A DNA stretch of 64,000 bases from positions 1 through 64,000 of the forward strand of contig NZ_WIXN01000017.1 in the NCBI RefSeq assembly GCF_010994035.1. The letters are read 5' to 3'. The position numbers were made by a program, and so were the translations under genes. This stretch comes from Virgibacillus aidingensis. GTDB lineage: Bacteria; Bacillota; Bacilli; Bacillales; Amphibacillaceae. Numbering within the stretch: position 1 is the first letter of the stretch; each line of letters starts with the position of its first letter. Below the pieces are notes generated by a model, which was not told the DNA's origin, searched no databases, and worked only from the letters and a program-made list of their open reading frames with translations. Positions 46,858 to 56,171 of the stretch are shown here, one piece after another.

Positions 46858-48237
46858 TTAATATAATTTACCCTGTCGATACAGAACGGTAGAAAGCTTC
46901 GTTACTGCATGAATATAACAATTTTCCCGCAAGGAATACGCATCACCGAAATATTGGGGGTAAACTTTGTCACATGTTTCACGGAACTTCTCAAATAGCC
47001 GATCGTATACTTCCTCTTCCGTATAAAATTGTGTCTCCCTGCCTTGCAGCCATTCTAAATAAGATACGATCACCCCGCCGGCATTCGCCAGTATATCCGG
47101 AATAATCACTTTTCCCTTTTCTTTTAAATTGGCATCAGCTTCTCCGGTAGTGGGCGCATTTGCTCCCTCAACAATAATGTCCGCTTGGATATCATCCATA
47201 TTTTCACTATGAATCTGGTCTTCAAGTGCCGCCAAAAATAAAACATCTACTTCCAAAGTCAATAGATCATCCCGATCCAAAATGGTTGCTTTTACTTCTG
47301 CTTCAGTTAATTGTTCGTGGCTGACCGGTAAATCTCCATTATTTTTTTTGACATACTGAACAAGACTTGGAATATCCAATCCATCGGAATTATAAAGCGT
47401 TACATTTTGATCGCTGACAGAAACCACTTTATTATTCAGGAGATTACAATTATGTGCTTCCAGTGCAACTACGGAACCCACATTCCCAAAACCCTGCACT
47501 GCAAGCTTCAGCGGCTTTCCATAATAATTCAGTATTGTTTTTGCAAAAGGGTTCTCCCTTTCAACCATCCACTTATATTGCTTTTCCATAAAATCATGAA
47601 GCAGGTAGCGGAAAGAAAAATAAACACCCTTTCCTGTTGCATCCTTTCTCCCTAAAGAACCACCATTATCCACACTCTTACCTGTAAAGCTTCCCAGGTA
47701 GCTTTGACCCGGGTGAATACTTTTATATTCCCCCATCATCCAATCCATTTCCCGTTCGCCGGTTCCTACGTCCGGAGCTGGAATATCTTTATCCGGTCCC
47801 AATATCCCGCTGAAGTATTGCACATATTTTTTGCAAACAAGATTCAGTTCCTTATTGCTGAAATTTCGTGGATTAATCACAACACCGCCTTTGCCGCCGC
47901 CAAAAGGCACATCATGCAAAGCATTTTTTAGTGTCATCAAGGATGCAAGGTTACTCGTTTCCTCCTCACTCACGGACTCATGAAAACGGATTCCGCCTTT
48001 ATACGGACCTAATATGTTGTTATGCTGTATACGAAAAGCAGGAATACGTACTACTTTCTTGTTATCCAGCGCAATCCTCAAAAAAGATTTATTGACATGA
48101 TTAGGTGTAGACAGGATAGAAACCAATGATGAAAAAGCTTTCTCCCTGATCTCCGCTTTCAGGTCAGGTAAGAATGTTTGATCATCCATTAAGGCTTGAA
48201 GTGATTCTTCTACAATTGTTCCGGTTGAACCAGACAT
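46858..48237 (-). CDS. Glu/Leu-type amino-acid dehydrogenase, probable glutamate dehydrogenase
   Basis: A 459-aa oxidative deaminase of the glutamate/leucine/valine dehydrogenase family. It has the substrate segment KGGIRFHESV, catalytic Lys in GGGKGGVVINP, the dinucleotide motif VQGFGNVGSVVA and the conserved EGANAPTT. It is longer than the usual 425-aa enzyme through an insertion at about 205-235. The start at 48237 has AAAGGAGG about 7 nt upstream. A transporter gene ends 88 nt before it, in the same direction. Confidence 0.85.
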   Translation of the reverse strand: MSGSTGTIVEESLQALMDDQTFLPDLKAEIREKAFSSLVSILSTPNHVNKSFLRIALDNKKVVRIPAFRIQHNNILGPYKGGIRFHESVSEEETSNLASLMTLKNALHDVPFGGGKGGVVINPRNFSNKELNLVCKKYVQYFSGILGPDKDIPAPDVGTGEREMDWMMGEYKSIHPGQSYLGSFTGKSVDNGGSLGRKDATGKGVYFSFRYLLHDFMEKQYKWMVERENPFAKTILNYYGKPLKLAVQGFGNVGSVVALEAHNCNLLNNKVVSVSDQNVTLYNSDGLDIPSLVQYVKKNNGDLPVSHEQLTEAEVKATILDRDDLLTLEVDVLFLAALEDQIHSENMDDIQADIIVEGANAPTTGEADANLKEKGKVIIPDILANAGGVIVSYLEWLQGRETQFYTEEEVYDRLFEKFRETCDKVYPQYFGDAYSLRENCYIHAVTKLSTVLYRQGKLY

Positions 48238-48325
48238 CGTGCTGCCTCCTTTGCTGCTTTCATTAAACTTATTTAAAAGTAAGTGTAGCAAAAGGAAACA
48301 GCAAATAACAAGGAAACACCTTTTT

Positions 48326-49747
48326 CTATAAAAACATAACAGCAATTATGGTGCAGAAAAGGAGTCCTGCTATAACAGGTATAAAGTTTTTGCGTACCAG
48401 ATCCATTACGGGTATACCACAGAATCCGGCAATGGCGATCAGCGAGGACCAGGCAACAATTGTTCCGCCGCCTGTCCAGATCGACCCCATTTGCCCAATT
48501 GCAGCAAGTGTACCGGCATCAATGGAAGCATTTGCAAGAGAAGCAGACAGTGCACCTGTCAACGGCAGACCGGAGAAACCTGATCCATCAAGTCCGGTTA
48601 TAATTCCGACGATTAAAATGCTGAGTGCCGCCAATAGAGCACTATGTGGAATATAATCCTGTGAAGCTTCCACAAGATCGAATAAAAAGGCCGGGGCATT
48701 CTCTTCCATACCTAGAATACTTCCCGCAAAATCAGGACTTCCCAGAAAGAAAAAGCCGGCAATTGGTATTACTGGTCCCATCGCTTTAAAGGCAAAAGTA
48801 AAACCATCTGTAATATGTGTGCTGATATATTCAAGGGCATGCTGTTTTCCGAAAGCTATTGTAGACAGTAAAAGCAGAATCACTGCAACACCACCCACGA
48901 GTGCTGCGCCATCTCCGCCTTCCAGTCCACTCATTCTTCCACTCATCAGCTTTTCATAAACCATATAAATAACAACACTTAAAAGCGTTAATGGCACGAG
49001 AATGGCAAATATCCTGCTCCATTTATCCAAATTTTTTGTTCCCTGTTTTTTATCCGTACGAGAAGCGTATTGCATATTTTGTACTTCAATTTCATTTCTT
49101 TCATCATCCCTGGAGCGTATATTTTTTCTGTACAGCAAATAAGCAAGCAAAATGGCAACTCCACCTGATACGATAGATAATATCAGTGCTTTATCTGCAA
49201 CGGCAGCCGTATCAACACCTGCAGCTATCGCTGACAAGCTTGGTGCAACCTGGACAATATAGTCGGAAGAAAGAGCCATACCCTGGCCGGCGATAGCAAT
49301 GGCAACAGCAGCCGTCATAACAGGTAATCCGGCACGTACTGCGGCAGGTACGAGAAGCGCGCAAATCAACGGCACTGCCGGCGTCGGCCAAAAAAACAGT
49401 GAAATAACATAGGTGACACCGACTAAGACAAAGAAGGATATATGGCCATTTGTCATCATTCTCTGAATCGGCTGGATCATTTTTCTGTCGGCACCTAAAT
49501 CTTTTAAAGAATTTAACAGAGCAAGCATAAAGGTAATGATTAAAAATATGTTAAATAATTCTTGGGCAGCAACCAGATTAGCCTGAAATATTGCCGTGAA
49601 TCCGTCAATTATATTACCCTGATAAGCCCAGGCAACAATAAATGTTCCGAATAAAGTAGGCATTACGACGCCTTTGCGAAAAATCATGGTAGCAATGATA
49701 ACTAATGTAATCAAACCATATAACCAATGGGGCAGCGTAAGCTCCAT
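48326..49747 (-). CDS. Ion-transporter-superfamily permease, substrate unknown
   Basis: A 473-aa membrane protein with about 12 helices (conserved-looking FFWPTPAVPLICALLVPAA, GQGMALSSDYIVQVAP, GLDGSGFSGLPLTG). The pattern fits the IT superfamily of organic-anion permeases, but the exact family was not recognised. It precedes the glutamate dehydrogenase gene, which makes glutamate or a related amino or organic acid a plausible substrate; this is inference. Ribosome site GAAGGGAAG about 3-7 nt before the ATG. Confidence 0.65.
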   Translation of the reverse strand: MELTLPHWLYGLITLVIIATMIFRKGVVMPTLFGTFIVAWAYQGNIIDGFTAIFQANLVAAQELFNIFLIITFMLALLNSLKDLGADRKMIQPIQRMMTNGHISFFVLVGVTYVISLFFWPTPAVPLICALLVPAAVRAGLPVMTAAVAIAIAGQGMALSSDYIVQVAPSLSAIAAGVDTAAVADKALILSIVSGGVAILLAYLLYRKNIRSRDDERNEIEVQNMQYASRTDKKQGTKNLDKWSRIFAILVPLTLLSVVIYMVYEKLMSGRMSGLEGGDGAALVGGVAVILLLLSTIAFGKQHALEYISTHITDGFTFAFKAMGPVIPIAGFFFLGSPDFAGSILGMEENAPAFLFDLVEASQDYIPHSALLAALSILIVGIITGLDGSGFSGLPLTGALSASLANASIDAGTLAAIGQMGSIWTGGGTIVAWSSLIAIAGFCGIPVMDLVRKNFIPVIAGLLFCTIIAVMFL

Positions 49748-49798
49748 ATTCTTCCCTTCCTTTCTTCATTGGTCATATAGCCTATGCAAAATTCATGT

Positions 49799-49823
49799 GT
49801 TTAGTTCGTATACATACGGGAAT
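49799..49823 (+). promoter_or_regulatory. Sigma-B promoter of the YflT-like gene
   Basis: GTTTAG (49799-49804), 13 nt, GGGAAT (49818-49823), against the sigma-B consensus GTTTAA-N12-15-GGGTAT. It lies 72 nt before a general-stress gene of the YflT family, which is sigma-B-controlled in B. subtilis. Confidence 0.8.
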
Positions 49824-49894
49824 GAAATAAATGAGCAGTTGGGAGCGGGATAAATACATTTCCCGCCATAAAATCATCCAAGGAGGTATTTTAA

Positions 49895-50239
49895 ATGAAA
49901 CCATTTATCAAGGAATATACGAATGATGAACAGCTTGTTACTGATGTAAGCATCTTGAAGGACCGTGGTGTCGATAAGAACAATGTCTATGTCATTTCCC
50001 ATGACAATGACCGTACAGACCGCATTGCAGGCAATGCTGATGCAAATACAATCGGAATGAAAGAAATGGATTTCGGAAATGCAGTCGGAAACCTCTTCAG
50101 CAGCAAAGGGGACGAATTACGCACAAAACTGAATGAAATAGGATTATCCGAGGAAGAAGCAAACAAATACGAAGAAGAGATGGATGAAGGTAAAGTATTA
50201 TTAATCGTAACAGATGAAGATGTTAACTATTTATTGTAA
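49895..50239 (+). CDS. YflT-type general stress protein
   Basis: A 114-aa soluble acidic protein beginning MKPFIKEYTNDEQLVTDV, with VYVISHDNDRTDRIA, matching the heat-induced/general stress YflT family. AAGGAGG lies about 8 nt before the ATG. A sigma-B promoter lies upstream, and a GCGGGA/TCCCGC hairpin (about 49846-49867) sits in the leader. Role in stress protection not defined. Confidence 0.88.
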   Translation: MKPFIKEYTNDEQLVTDVSILKDRGVDKNNVYVISHDNDRTDRIAGNADANTIGMKEMDFGNAVGNLFSSKGDELRTKLNEIGLSEEEANKYEEEMDEGKVLLIVTDEDVNYLL

Positions 50240-50371
50240 TCCACGGAAGGGAAGCCGGCTGCTGCCGTTTTCCCTTTCCTATTGCAGATTTCAATCAAGA
50301 AAATCATTTCACGCACAGTACAGAAAAGGTAACCTCGTTCATGGAGATTACCTTGTGAGCGGCTTATTGAT

Positions 50372-50944
50372 TTATGCTGCATTAATGAGTGTTCTTGGCT
50401 GCTTATGAAATAAGAAAAATACAAGTACCGTACATAAAACAAATGATGGCAGCATATAGGAAGCATTATAGATTAATGAATAAAGCCATGCCGGCTGCCC
50501 TTCGACGGCAGAACCGAAAAAGACCATGCCTGCTGTAAAATGTGCAAGGAATCGAAGTGCACTGCCTAATAAGACCCCCAATGTAATATAAGTTAAATAT
50601 GTTTTGGTTTCACCGTTTTTCACAGATTGCTGCACTGTTTTGGCAAACACACCCGCCACACCAATCACCGTGAAAGCCAGCGCATAATCGAGAATGCCCT
50701 GAACCGGATGCAGAATATAAGCTGTTCCGGCGGCAACCTGCAATAATCCCAATAAAAATCCGGAAAGCAAACCGCCCTTTAACCCCCAGCGGAAGGCAAC
50801 AATAAATATTGGAATCATGGCAAACGAAACAGATCCTCCCTGTGCCCAAATTTTAAATGATAAAAACGGTAAAATGTCCAATAGCAGCGCCAATGCCGTA
50901 AAAATAGCCACTTCAATTAAAAATAAGATTCTCCTTGAACGCAT
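50372..50944 (-). CDS. thiT: Thiamine transporter ThiT
   Basis: The 190-aa S-component of a group II ECF transporter (YuaJ in B. subtilis), which binds thiamine and docks on the shared EcfAA'T module. Six helices; the conserved WAQGGSVSFAMIPIF and GLLQVAAG segments and the L3 aromatic/acidic residues are present. A TPP riboswitch with terminator lies just upstream, so it is shut off when thiamine pyrophosphate is abundant. GGGGAGG lies before the ATG. Confidence 0.93.
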   Translation of the reverse strand: MRSRRILFLIEVAIFTALALLLDILPFLSFKIWAQGGSVSFAMIPIFIVAFRWGLKGGLLSGFLLGLLQVAAGTAYILHPVQGILDYALAFTVIGVAGVFAKTVQQSVKNGETKTYLTYITLGVLLGSALRFLAHFTAGMVFFGSAVEGQPAWLYSLIYNASYMLPSFVLCTVLVFFLFHKQPRTLINAA

Positions 50945-50972
50945 ATAAAATTACCTCCCCTTTTTATAAAAG

Positions 50973-51033
50973 CAAAAAAAGCAATGCCAAGGGGAAGACT
51001 TCCTGATGGGAAATCCGCTCACATTACTTTTTC
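50973..51033 (-). terminator. Riboswitch-controlled terminator before thiT
   Basis: AAAAAGTAATG and CATTGCTTTTTTT form the base of the hairpin, with GGAAG-T-CTTCC inside and a U-run on the minus strand. It lies between the TPP aptamer and the thiT ribosome site. Confidence 0.75.
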
Positions 51034-51044
51034 CATCAAAAAAG

Positions 51045-51135
51045 CCATCATCCCTACGCTAGTACTAACTAACAGGTTCTAAGGGTAAGAACATGCACCA
51101 TGTTCACTCTCAGCCAAAAGGCTCCCCCTGCAGGC
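51045..51135 (-). promoter_or_regulatory. TPP riboswitch (THI box)
   Basis: On the minus strand the aptamer reads in order GGGGGAGCC, GGCTGAGAGTG, ACCCTTAGAACCTG, GTTAGTACTAGCG and TAGGGATGA, the hallmark blocks of the thiamine-pyrophosphate riboswitch. It precedes the thiamine transporter and a terminator, indicating control by premature termination. Confidence 0.95.
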
Positions 51136-51265
51136 TTTCAATATTCTGCTTTTTTTACTCAACCATATTTTATACCAGACTTAAGGAAACTTCAATCTAT
51201 TTAGACGCCTCATGCAATTTTTTCACTAGCTATGGAGATGGAGATACAAATTTCTGGCCCGCATT

Positions 51266-53053
51266 TTAATCTGCCAAGGTTAAAAATTCCTTCACATCTG
51301 CTATACATAATTTAAGTGCGGATTCCCAAAACTCCGGCTTTGTTAAATCAACATGTAAATGTTTATCAGCCAGTTCCTCGACATTCATTTTTCCGGTATC
51401 ACGAAGCAGCGCAATATAATCATCCTCAAAGTCATCCCCCTGCTCTTTAGCTGCCGCGTAGATTCCCAGACTGAATAAATAGCCAAAGGTGTATGGAAAA
51501 TTATAAAATGGAACTCCTGTAATATGAAAATGAAGCTTGGAAGACCAGAAATTTTCATCATACTCCTCCAATGCGTCACAATAAGCTTCCTTTTGTGCTT
51601 CAACCATCAGTTCATTTAAGCGGTCAACAGGAACCAGTCCCTGCTTCCGTTCCTCGTAAAACCAAGTTTCAAAAAGAAATCTGGCATGAATATTCATGAA
51701 AAACGCCACACTTCTCTGTATTTTATCTTCCAGTAAAGCCAATTTTTCTTCAGCATTTCGCGCATTCTTTACGGCAGCATCAGCAACAATCATTTCTGCA
51801 AATGTAGATGCAGTCTCGGCAACATTCATCGCATAACGCTGATTAAGACCATTCACATCATTCATCACATGCTGATGATAAGCATGCCCCAATTCATGTG
51901 CCAGTGTTGCAATATTGGAGGATGTTCCTGAATACGTCATAAATATACGTGTTTGTTCACTGTCCGGAAAGCTCGTGCAAAATCCGCCCGGCCGTTTACC
52001 TGCCCGATCTTCAGCTTCTATCCAGCGTTTTTCAAAAGCCATTTTTGCAAAATCGGCCATTTTGGGGCTGAATTTGCCAAACTGTTCTATAATAAAATCT
52101 GCGCCTTGCGTATATGGCATTTTTTTCACTGATTCGGAAACAGGCGCGCTTATATCATACATACTGAGTTTTTCAATACCCAAGAGTTCTGCTTTCTTAT
52201 TTAAAAATTCAACAAAGTACTGTTTATTGTTAGTAATGGCCTTCCACATCGCATCCAATGTTTCTTTTTGCATACGGTTGATTGCCAATGGTTCCTTTAA
52301 AACGTCGTCCCATCCCCGATGTCTATATTTCTGCAGTCGAAAACCGGCCAAATGATTTAATGTCTGCCCGAATAAATCCGCATTTTCCTTCCAGGCTTTA
52401 CTTATTTGGCTAAACACATGTTTACGTATATTCCGATCCGGATTTACGATTTTGTTGGCGGCCTGACCAACAGAATATACATTTGTTTTTCCGTGTTCTT
52501 CGAGTTCAACCTGCATGTCCCCTACGATAGTATCATACATTTGACCCCATCCATGATACCCATCCACTTCCAGGTCATTGATCAGTACTTCCTCATCAAC
52601 AGAAAGACGTTCCTCCGCCCTTTCCCTATTTTCATTTAGTACAAAAGATACTTCCTGGAGGGCGTCCGATTTTAACATATCACTCCATGCTGCTTCATCG
52701 ATTTGGATAAATTTTTGTTCCAGGTTTGTCTGAATGGCATCCAATTTTGCTTTTATTTCACTTCGTTTTCCAACAAGCAGGCTCGCCTTTGTATCATTAA
52801 CATCCTGAGCGCTTAAGCAACTGATAAAAGCAAAAGCTTCTCTTGCCTTTTTTGTAATCTTTTCCATATGTTCGACAATGTTCTCCAGCCCCGTCATTCC
52901 GTTGGGCTGTTCAGGAGAATAACTGTCCACTTCAGCAGTCAGTTTTACTATTTCTTTTTCAATGTCTGACAAATATGTATGAAATGCTTTTGATTCACTT
53001 CCTCCGGGGAAAAGGATATCTAAATCCCAGGTAGGATCATAGGTTTTTTGCAT
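51266..53053 (-). CDS. pepF: Oligoendopeptidase F
   Basis: A 595-aa cytoplasmic zinc peptidase of family M3 that cleaves oligopeptides. The metal site is LAHELGHAYHQH (HExxH near residue 388), with the third ligand expected in NVAETASTFAEM. The length fits the PepF clade of about 595-600 aa. AGGAGAG lies before the ATG. Single gene. Confidence 0.9.
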   Translation of the reverse strand: MQKTYDPTWDLDILFPGGSESKAFHTYLSDIEKEIVKLTAEVDSYSPEQPNGMTGLENIVEHMEKITKKAREAFAFISCLSAQDVNDTKASLLVGKRSEIKAKLDAIQTNLEQKFIQIDEAAWSDMLKSDALQEVSFVLNENRERAEERLSVDEEVLINDLEVDGYHGWGQMYDTIVGDMQVELEEHGKTNVYSVGQAANKIVNPDRNIRKHVFSQISKAWKENADLFGQTLNHLAGFRLQKYRHRGWDDVLKEPLAINRMQKETLDAMWKAITNNKQYFVEFLNKKAELLGIEKLSMYDISAPVSESVKKMPYTQGADFIIEQFGKFSPKMADFAKMAFEKRWIEAEDRAGKRPGGFCTSFPDSEQTRIFMTYSGTSSNIATLAHELGHAYHQHVMNDVNGLNQRYAMNVAETASTFAEMIVADAAVKNARNAEEKLALLEDKIQRSVAFFMNIHARFLFETWFYEERKQGLVPVDRLNELMVEAQKEAYCDALEEYDENFWSSKLHFHITGVPFYNFPYTFGYLFSLGIYAAAKEQGDDFEDDYIALLRDTGKMNVEELADKHLHVDLTKPEFWESALKLCIADVKEFLTLAD

Positions 53054-53376
53054 GCAATCTCTCCTTAATGAAAACGTTGGATTTCGGTAATTTTCTTACC
53101 CTGAGACTTATTATACCAAAAAATCTGAATTTTTCCAGTATATTTCCAAAATTTGTTGAAATCCTTGTACTTTTTAATCATTTTTTATATAGACAAACTA
53201 AAAGGATGAGGAATGCCTATTAATATTAGGAATTTGAATTGTTTGCTTTTCCCATCAATCGGGTAAGCTATTACAAACCGGTATAATAATTAATTCACTG
53301 TATCATTTCACGCTATCTCGGTAAAAGACAAAGATCCTTTAAAAATTAATAAGAGAATTTTAACAAGAATCATTAC

Positions 53377-53405
53377 TTGACATTACTCATTTATGATTTT
53401 ATACT
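53377..53405 (+). promoter_or_regulatory. Sigma-A promoter with adjacent dyad, yceI
   Basis: Perfect TTGACA (53377-53382), 17 nt, TATACT (53400-53405). Directly downstream lies AGTAAC, AGTAAC and then GTAAC-TATAGT-GTTAC, an inverted repeat covering the start of transcription that could be a repressor site (about 53406-53434). Confidence 0.8.
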
Positions 53406-53457
53406 AAGTAACATAAAGTAACTATAGTGTTACATAATTATAAAGGAGGACTTTGAA

Positions 53458-53994
53458 ATGGCAAAAACAGTTTGGAAAGTAGATACAGTCCACAGTGAAA
53501 TCGGATTTTCTGTAAAACATATGATGATTTCAAAAGCGAAAGGAACTTTTAACGATTTTGATGCTGTCCTTGAAGCGGATGTGGATGATTTAACCGATTC
53601 AAAAATTGAAATAACCATTGACGCAGCAAGTATAGACACAAAAAATAAAGACCGTGACGATCATCTTCGTTCTGCCGATTTTTTCGATGTGGAAAATCAC
53701 CCAAAAATTACTTTTACTGCAACAGATATTAAGAAGAAATCAGAAAATAATTATGAGGTTACCGGAGACCTTACCTTACACGGTACAACTAAGCCGGTAG
53801 TACTTGATGTGAATTTTGAAGGGCAAAGCAAAGATCCGATGAGTGGAAACCAAGTTGCCGGTTTCAGTGGAGAAACAACTATTAACCGTAAAGATTTCGG
53901 CCTCACATGGAATGCAGCTGTTGAAACCGGCGGCGTGCTTGTGGGGGAAGAAGTAACAATTAACTTTGAAATTGAAGCACATAAAGAGGCCTAA
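53458..53994 (+). CDS. YceI-family lipocalin-like protein
   Basis: A 178-aa all-beta protein of the YceI family, which binds polyprenyl or other long lipid chains. Typical segments: VDTVHSEIGFSVKHMMISKAKG, DDHLRSADFFD, GDLTLHGTTKPV. There is no signal peptide, as is usual in Firmicutes, so it is probably cytoplasmic. AAAGGAGG precedes the ATG. It has a strong promoter and its own terminator. Confidence 0.88.
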   Translation: MAKTVWKVDTVHSEIGFSVKHMMISKAKGTFNDFDAVLEADVDDLTDSKIEITIDAASIDTKNKDRDDHLRSADFFDVENHPKITFTATDIKKKSENNYEVTGDLTLHGTTKPVVLDVNFEGQSKDPMSGNQVAGFSGETTINRKDFGLTWNAAVETGGVLVGEEVTINFEIEAHKEA

Positions 53995-54002
53995 AAAGGA
54001 AT

Positions 54003-54057
54003 TTTAAAGGGCTGTCCCCTAAGCTGTGAACGGCTTAGGCAGGGCAGTCCTTTTTTC
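54003..54057 (+). terminator. Terminator of yceI
   Basis: CCTAAGC pairs with GCTTAGG and GGGCTG with the CAGTCC side, followed by TTTTTT. Confidence 0.85.
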
Positions 54058-54135
54058 AGCTTAGAAAACGGCTAATTTGTTCTGTGGGTAAATTGGCAAA
54101 ATTATTTCACATCGCCCCGGCAAGCGTGCGGAAAC

Positions 54136-54178
54136 CGGCAAAATAATTACGGTGGGACGAGCATTTAGCGCAGTCCCA
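54136..54178 (-). repeat. Degenerate 42-bp palindromic unit
   Basis: Read on the minus strand, TGGGACTGCG, a diverged inner loop, TCGTCCCACC and then GTAATTATTTTG parallel the unit of arrays 1 and 2. The outer stem TGGGAC/GTCCCA is intact, the inner stem is replaced. It stands alone between the yceI terminator and the TPR gene. Confidence 0.55.
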
Positions 54179-54276
54179 ATACTGATCCTCTGACCCGGCC
54201 GGGTGCAGTCTGTAATTCACCGACCGGAACCTCACGCCTTTGTTTTTATTCCTTTATACCTTACTGCCTGGTTTTC

Positions 54277-55419
54277 CTATTCCATTACCTTATCAGCATT
54301 GGTATTTGTCAATTTAACAAATTTATTTTCATAATATCTTTTCTTTTTTGTGTTTTTTCTTTGGTCAAAGAAAGAAATAACATCTGCAAGTGCATTTTCA
54401 AGCAGCTCCCGGTCATTTGATTTCTCCAGCTCATGCACCGCAAATTCGTAATTTCTTCCTGCGAGGGAAAAGTTTCTATTCTGTTTATGTTCAAGACAAT
54501 AGGCATATTGCATATAAATCATGCCGATTTTTCTCGCAGAATACGTTGTGAGGCCGCGATAAATATGAATTGCTTGTTCATAATACGGAATAGCCTCCTC
54601 CAGACGGGATTGGTTAAAATAATAAAACGCCATCTCAGTTAAAGCTTCTGCATGGACCATCCTGTTCTTCAGACTGGAATTCTCCAATAAAGGTATTGCC
54701 TTTGATAAATATTCATAGGCTTTATCATCTTTTTCCATGCTGCCGTATGTTTTTGCAATACTTACAAGGCTGTTGATTTTAATATCTTTATGGGGTTCTC
54801 CTGCCAATTCAATGGTTTTATCCAAATAATAAATTGCATCCTCCGGTTTATTAATGGTTGAATGCAGCACTCCTAATTTAAAATGCAAAAATAATATCAT
54901 ATATTGATCCCGTTTATCGCTTTCTTCAAAACAGTTTAATCCTTTTTTATAATAGGTGACGGCACGCTTGAATTTTTCCAGATTTTCCTCTGCTTCACCA
55001 AGTACCAGATAGCCGCGGGCAAGCTTAATTCTATCCTCCTCAATATCATTTTCCATTCGTTTTACTGCTTCGCTCAAAATCCTCCTTGACAACTTATAAT
55101 CACTTAAAAAGGCCAATTCGCCCAATTCAATTAACCCGTCCACTGTGTGCCCGCTTGGATTATGGTACAGGCTGGATATAACTTCCGCAGATTCTTTTGC
55201 TGCTCCGATTTGAGCCAGGCTGATTGCTTCAACGAGCAATGCAAAAGCAGAAATTTTTTCTTTCTTATATTTTCCCCTGAATGCTCTTGCCTTTGTCACT
55301 ACATTCGGATAATGACCTGCTTTAAACTCATGCACGATTTCTTCCAATTCCTTTTTATTTTCTTCGTCCAGGATTGTATCTTTTTTTTCATCTATATCAA
55401 AAATAATATTTGTAGACAC
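54277..55419 (-). CDS. Tetratricopeptide-repeat protein
   Basis: A 380-aa soluble protein of tandem helical repeats (TPR-like from about 90 to 350, e.g. GYLVLGEAEENLEKFKRAV and AFYYFNQSRLEEAIPYYEQA). It resembles Rap-type or other TPR scaffold proteins but lacks a recognisable phosphatase or DNA-binding domain. GTG start with GAGGAGG about 8 nt upstream. Partner unknown. Confidence 0.7.
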   Translation of the reverse strand: MSTNIIFDIDEKKDTILDEENKKELEEIVHEFKAGHYPNVVTKARAFRGKYKKEKISAFALLVEAISLAQIGAAKESAEVISSLYHNPSGHTVDGLIELGELAFLSDYKLSRRILSEAVKRMENDIEEDRIKLARGYLVLGEAEENLEKFKRAVTYYKKGLNCFEESDKRDQYMILFLHFKLGVLHSTINKPEDAIYYLDKTIELAGEPHKDIKINSLVSIAKTYGSMEKDDKAYEYLSKAIPLLENSSLKNRMVHAEALTEMAFYYFNQSRLEEAIPYYEQAIHIYRGLTTYSARKIGMIYMQYAYCLEHKQNRNFSLAGRNYEFAVHELEKSNDRELLENALADVISFFDQRKNTKKKRYYENKFVKLTNTNADKVME

Positions 55420-55556
55420 ATTTATTACCTCCTCTCTATTCTTTTCCTTAGTTTAACAGTATTTTCTAATTTTCCAAATGATAAACATACCTCAAGCAGC
55501 AATGAATTTGTATGTGTAAAATAGTTCTCGGTGATAATTCTACAAAATCCTAGCCA

Positions 55557-55766
55557 AAAAAGAAGAGGCACTCTATCATAAATGTATGCTTACCACGGCA
55601 AATACATTTAGAAAGAGGCCTCTTCATGAATACTATTATATCAAAATTATACACATTAATACACCAAACAGGCAATCTTATTGATTTTGAAGAAACCGTT
55701 CGTAACCTGATGTATGAGGTGTTTGCTTCACTGGTGGGGGACGTATTCACCAATTTTCTGCAGTAA
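55557..55766 (+). mobile_element. Insertion-sequence remnant (ISLre2/UPF0236-like left end)
   Basis: A 46-codon frame (55626-55766) starting MNTIISKLYTLIHQTGNLID and containing YEVFASLVGDVFTNF resembles the N-terminus of ISLre2-type (UPF0236) transposases and then stops. AGAGGC/GCCTCT sequences at 55562-55567 and 55613-55624 may be the left-end repeat. The rest of the element is absent. Confidence 0.6.
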
Positions 55767-55815
55767 AAAATAGTCCGTATATATGTTACAATGAACTTAA
55801 GCGGAGGTGACAGCA

Positions 55816-56169
55816 TTGATCGTTTATTACGATGGTGATTGTTCCATGTGTAAGACATCAAAGACGGCTTGGCAAAAAGTGGATTGGGGAAGGAAACTGA
55901 CATTTCAGTCGTTTCGTGAACTATCTTCCTATGCAAAAGCAATGGAAAAAAGCCTCCATGTTTTTCATAAAGGCAAATGGTTTCAGGGTTATCAGGCTTT
56001 AATTGAAATAGCAAAACAATTACCAGTCATGTGGCTTCTTCTGCCATTCATGTATCTTGTAAAATGGAGCGGACTTGGGGAGAGAATATACCAATTCACA
56101 GCCAAAAACCGGAAAATCGTTCCTGTCGGTCAATGTACGGGTGATGCGTGCCGCACGGATAAAACGTGA
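55816..56169 (+). CDS. DCC-family (DUF393) thiol oxidoreductase-like protein
   Basis: A 117-aa protein with the hallmark YYDGDCSMCK at its N-terminus (DxxCxxC, hence the DCC name) and a hydrophobic centre (LPVMWLLLPFMYLV). TTG 55816 is preferred because GGAGG lies 8 nt upstream; the GTG at 55807 is inside that site. Members are thought to be thioredoxin-like; the substrate is unknown. Confidence 0.82.
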   Translation: MIVYYDGDCSMCKTSKTAWQKVDWGRKLTFQSFRELSSYAKAMEKSLHVFHKGKWFQGYQALIEIAKQLPVMWLLLPFMYLVKWSGLGERIYQFTAKNRKIVPVGQCTGDACRTDKT

Positions 56170-56171
56170 AA

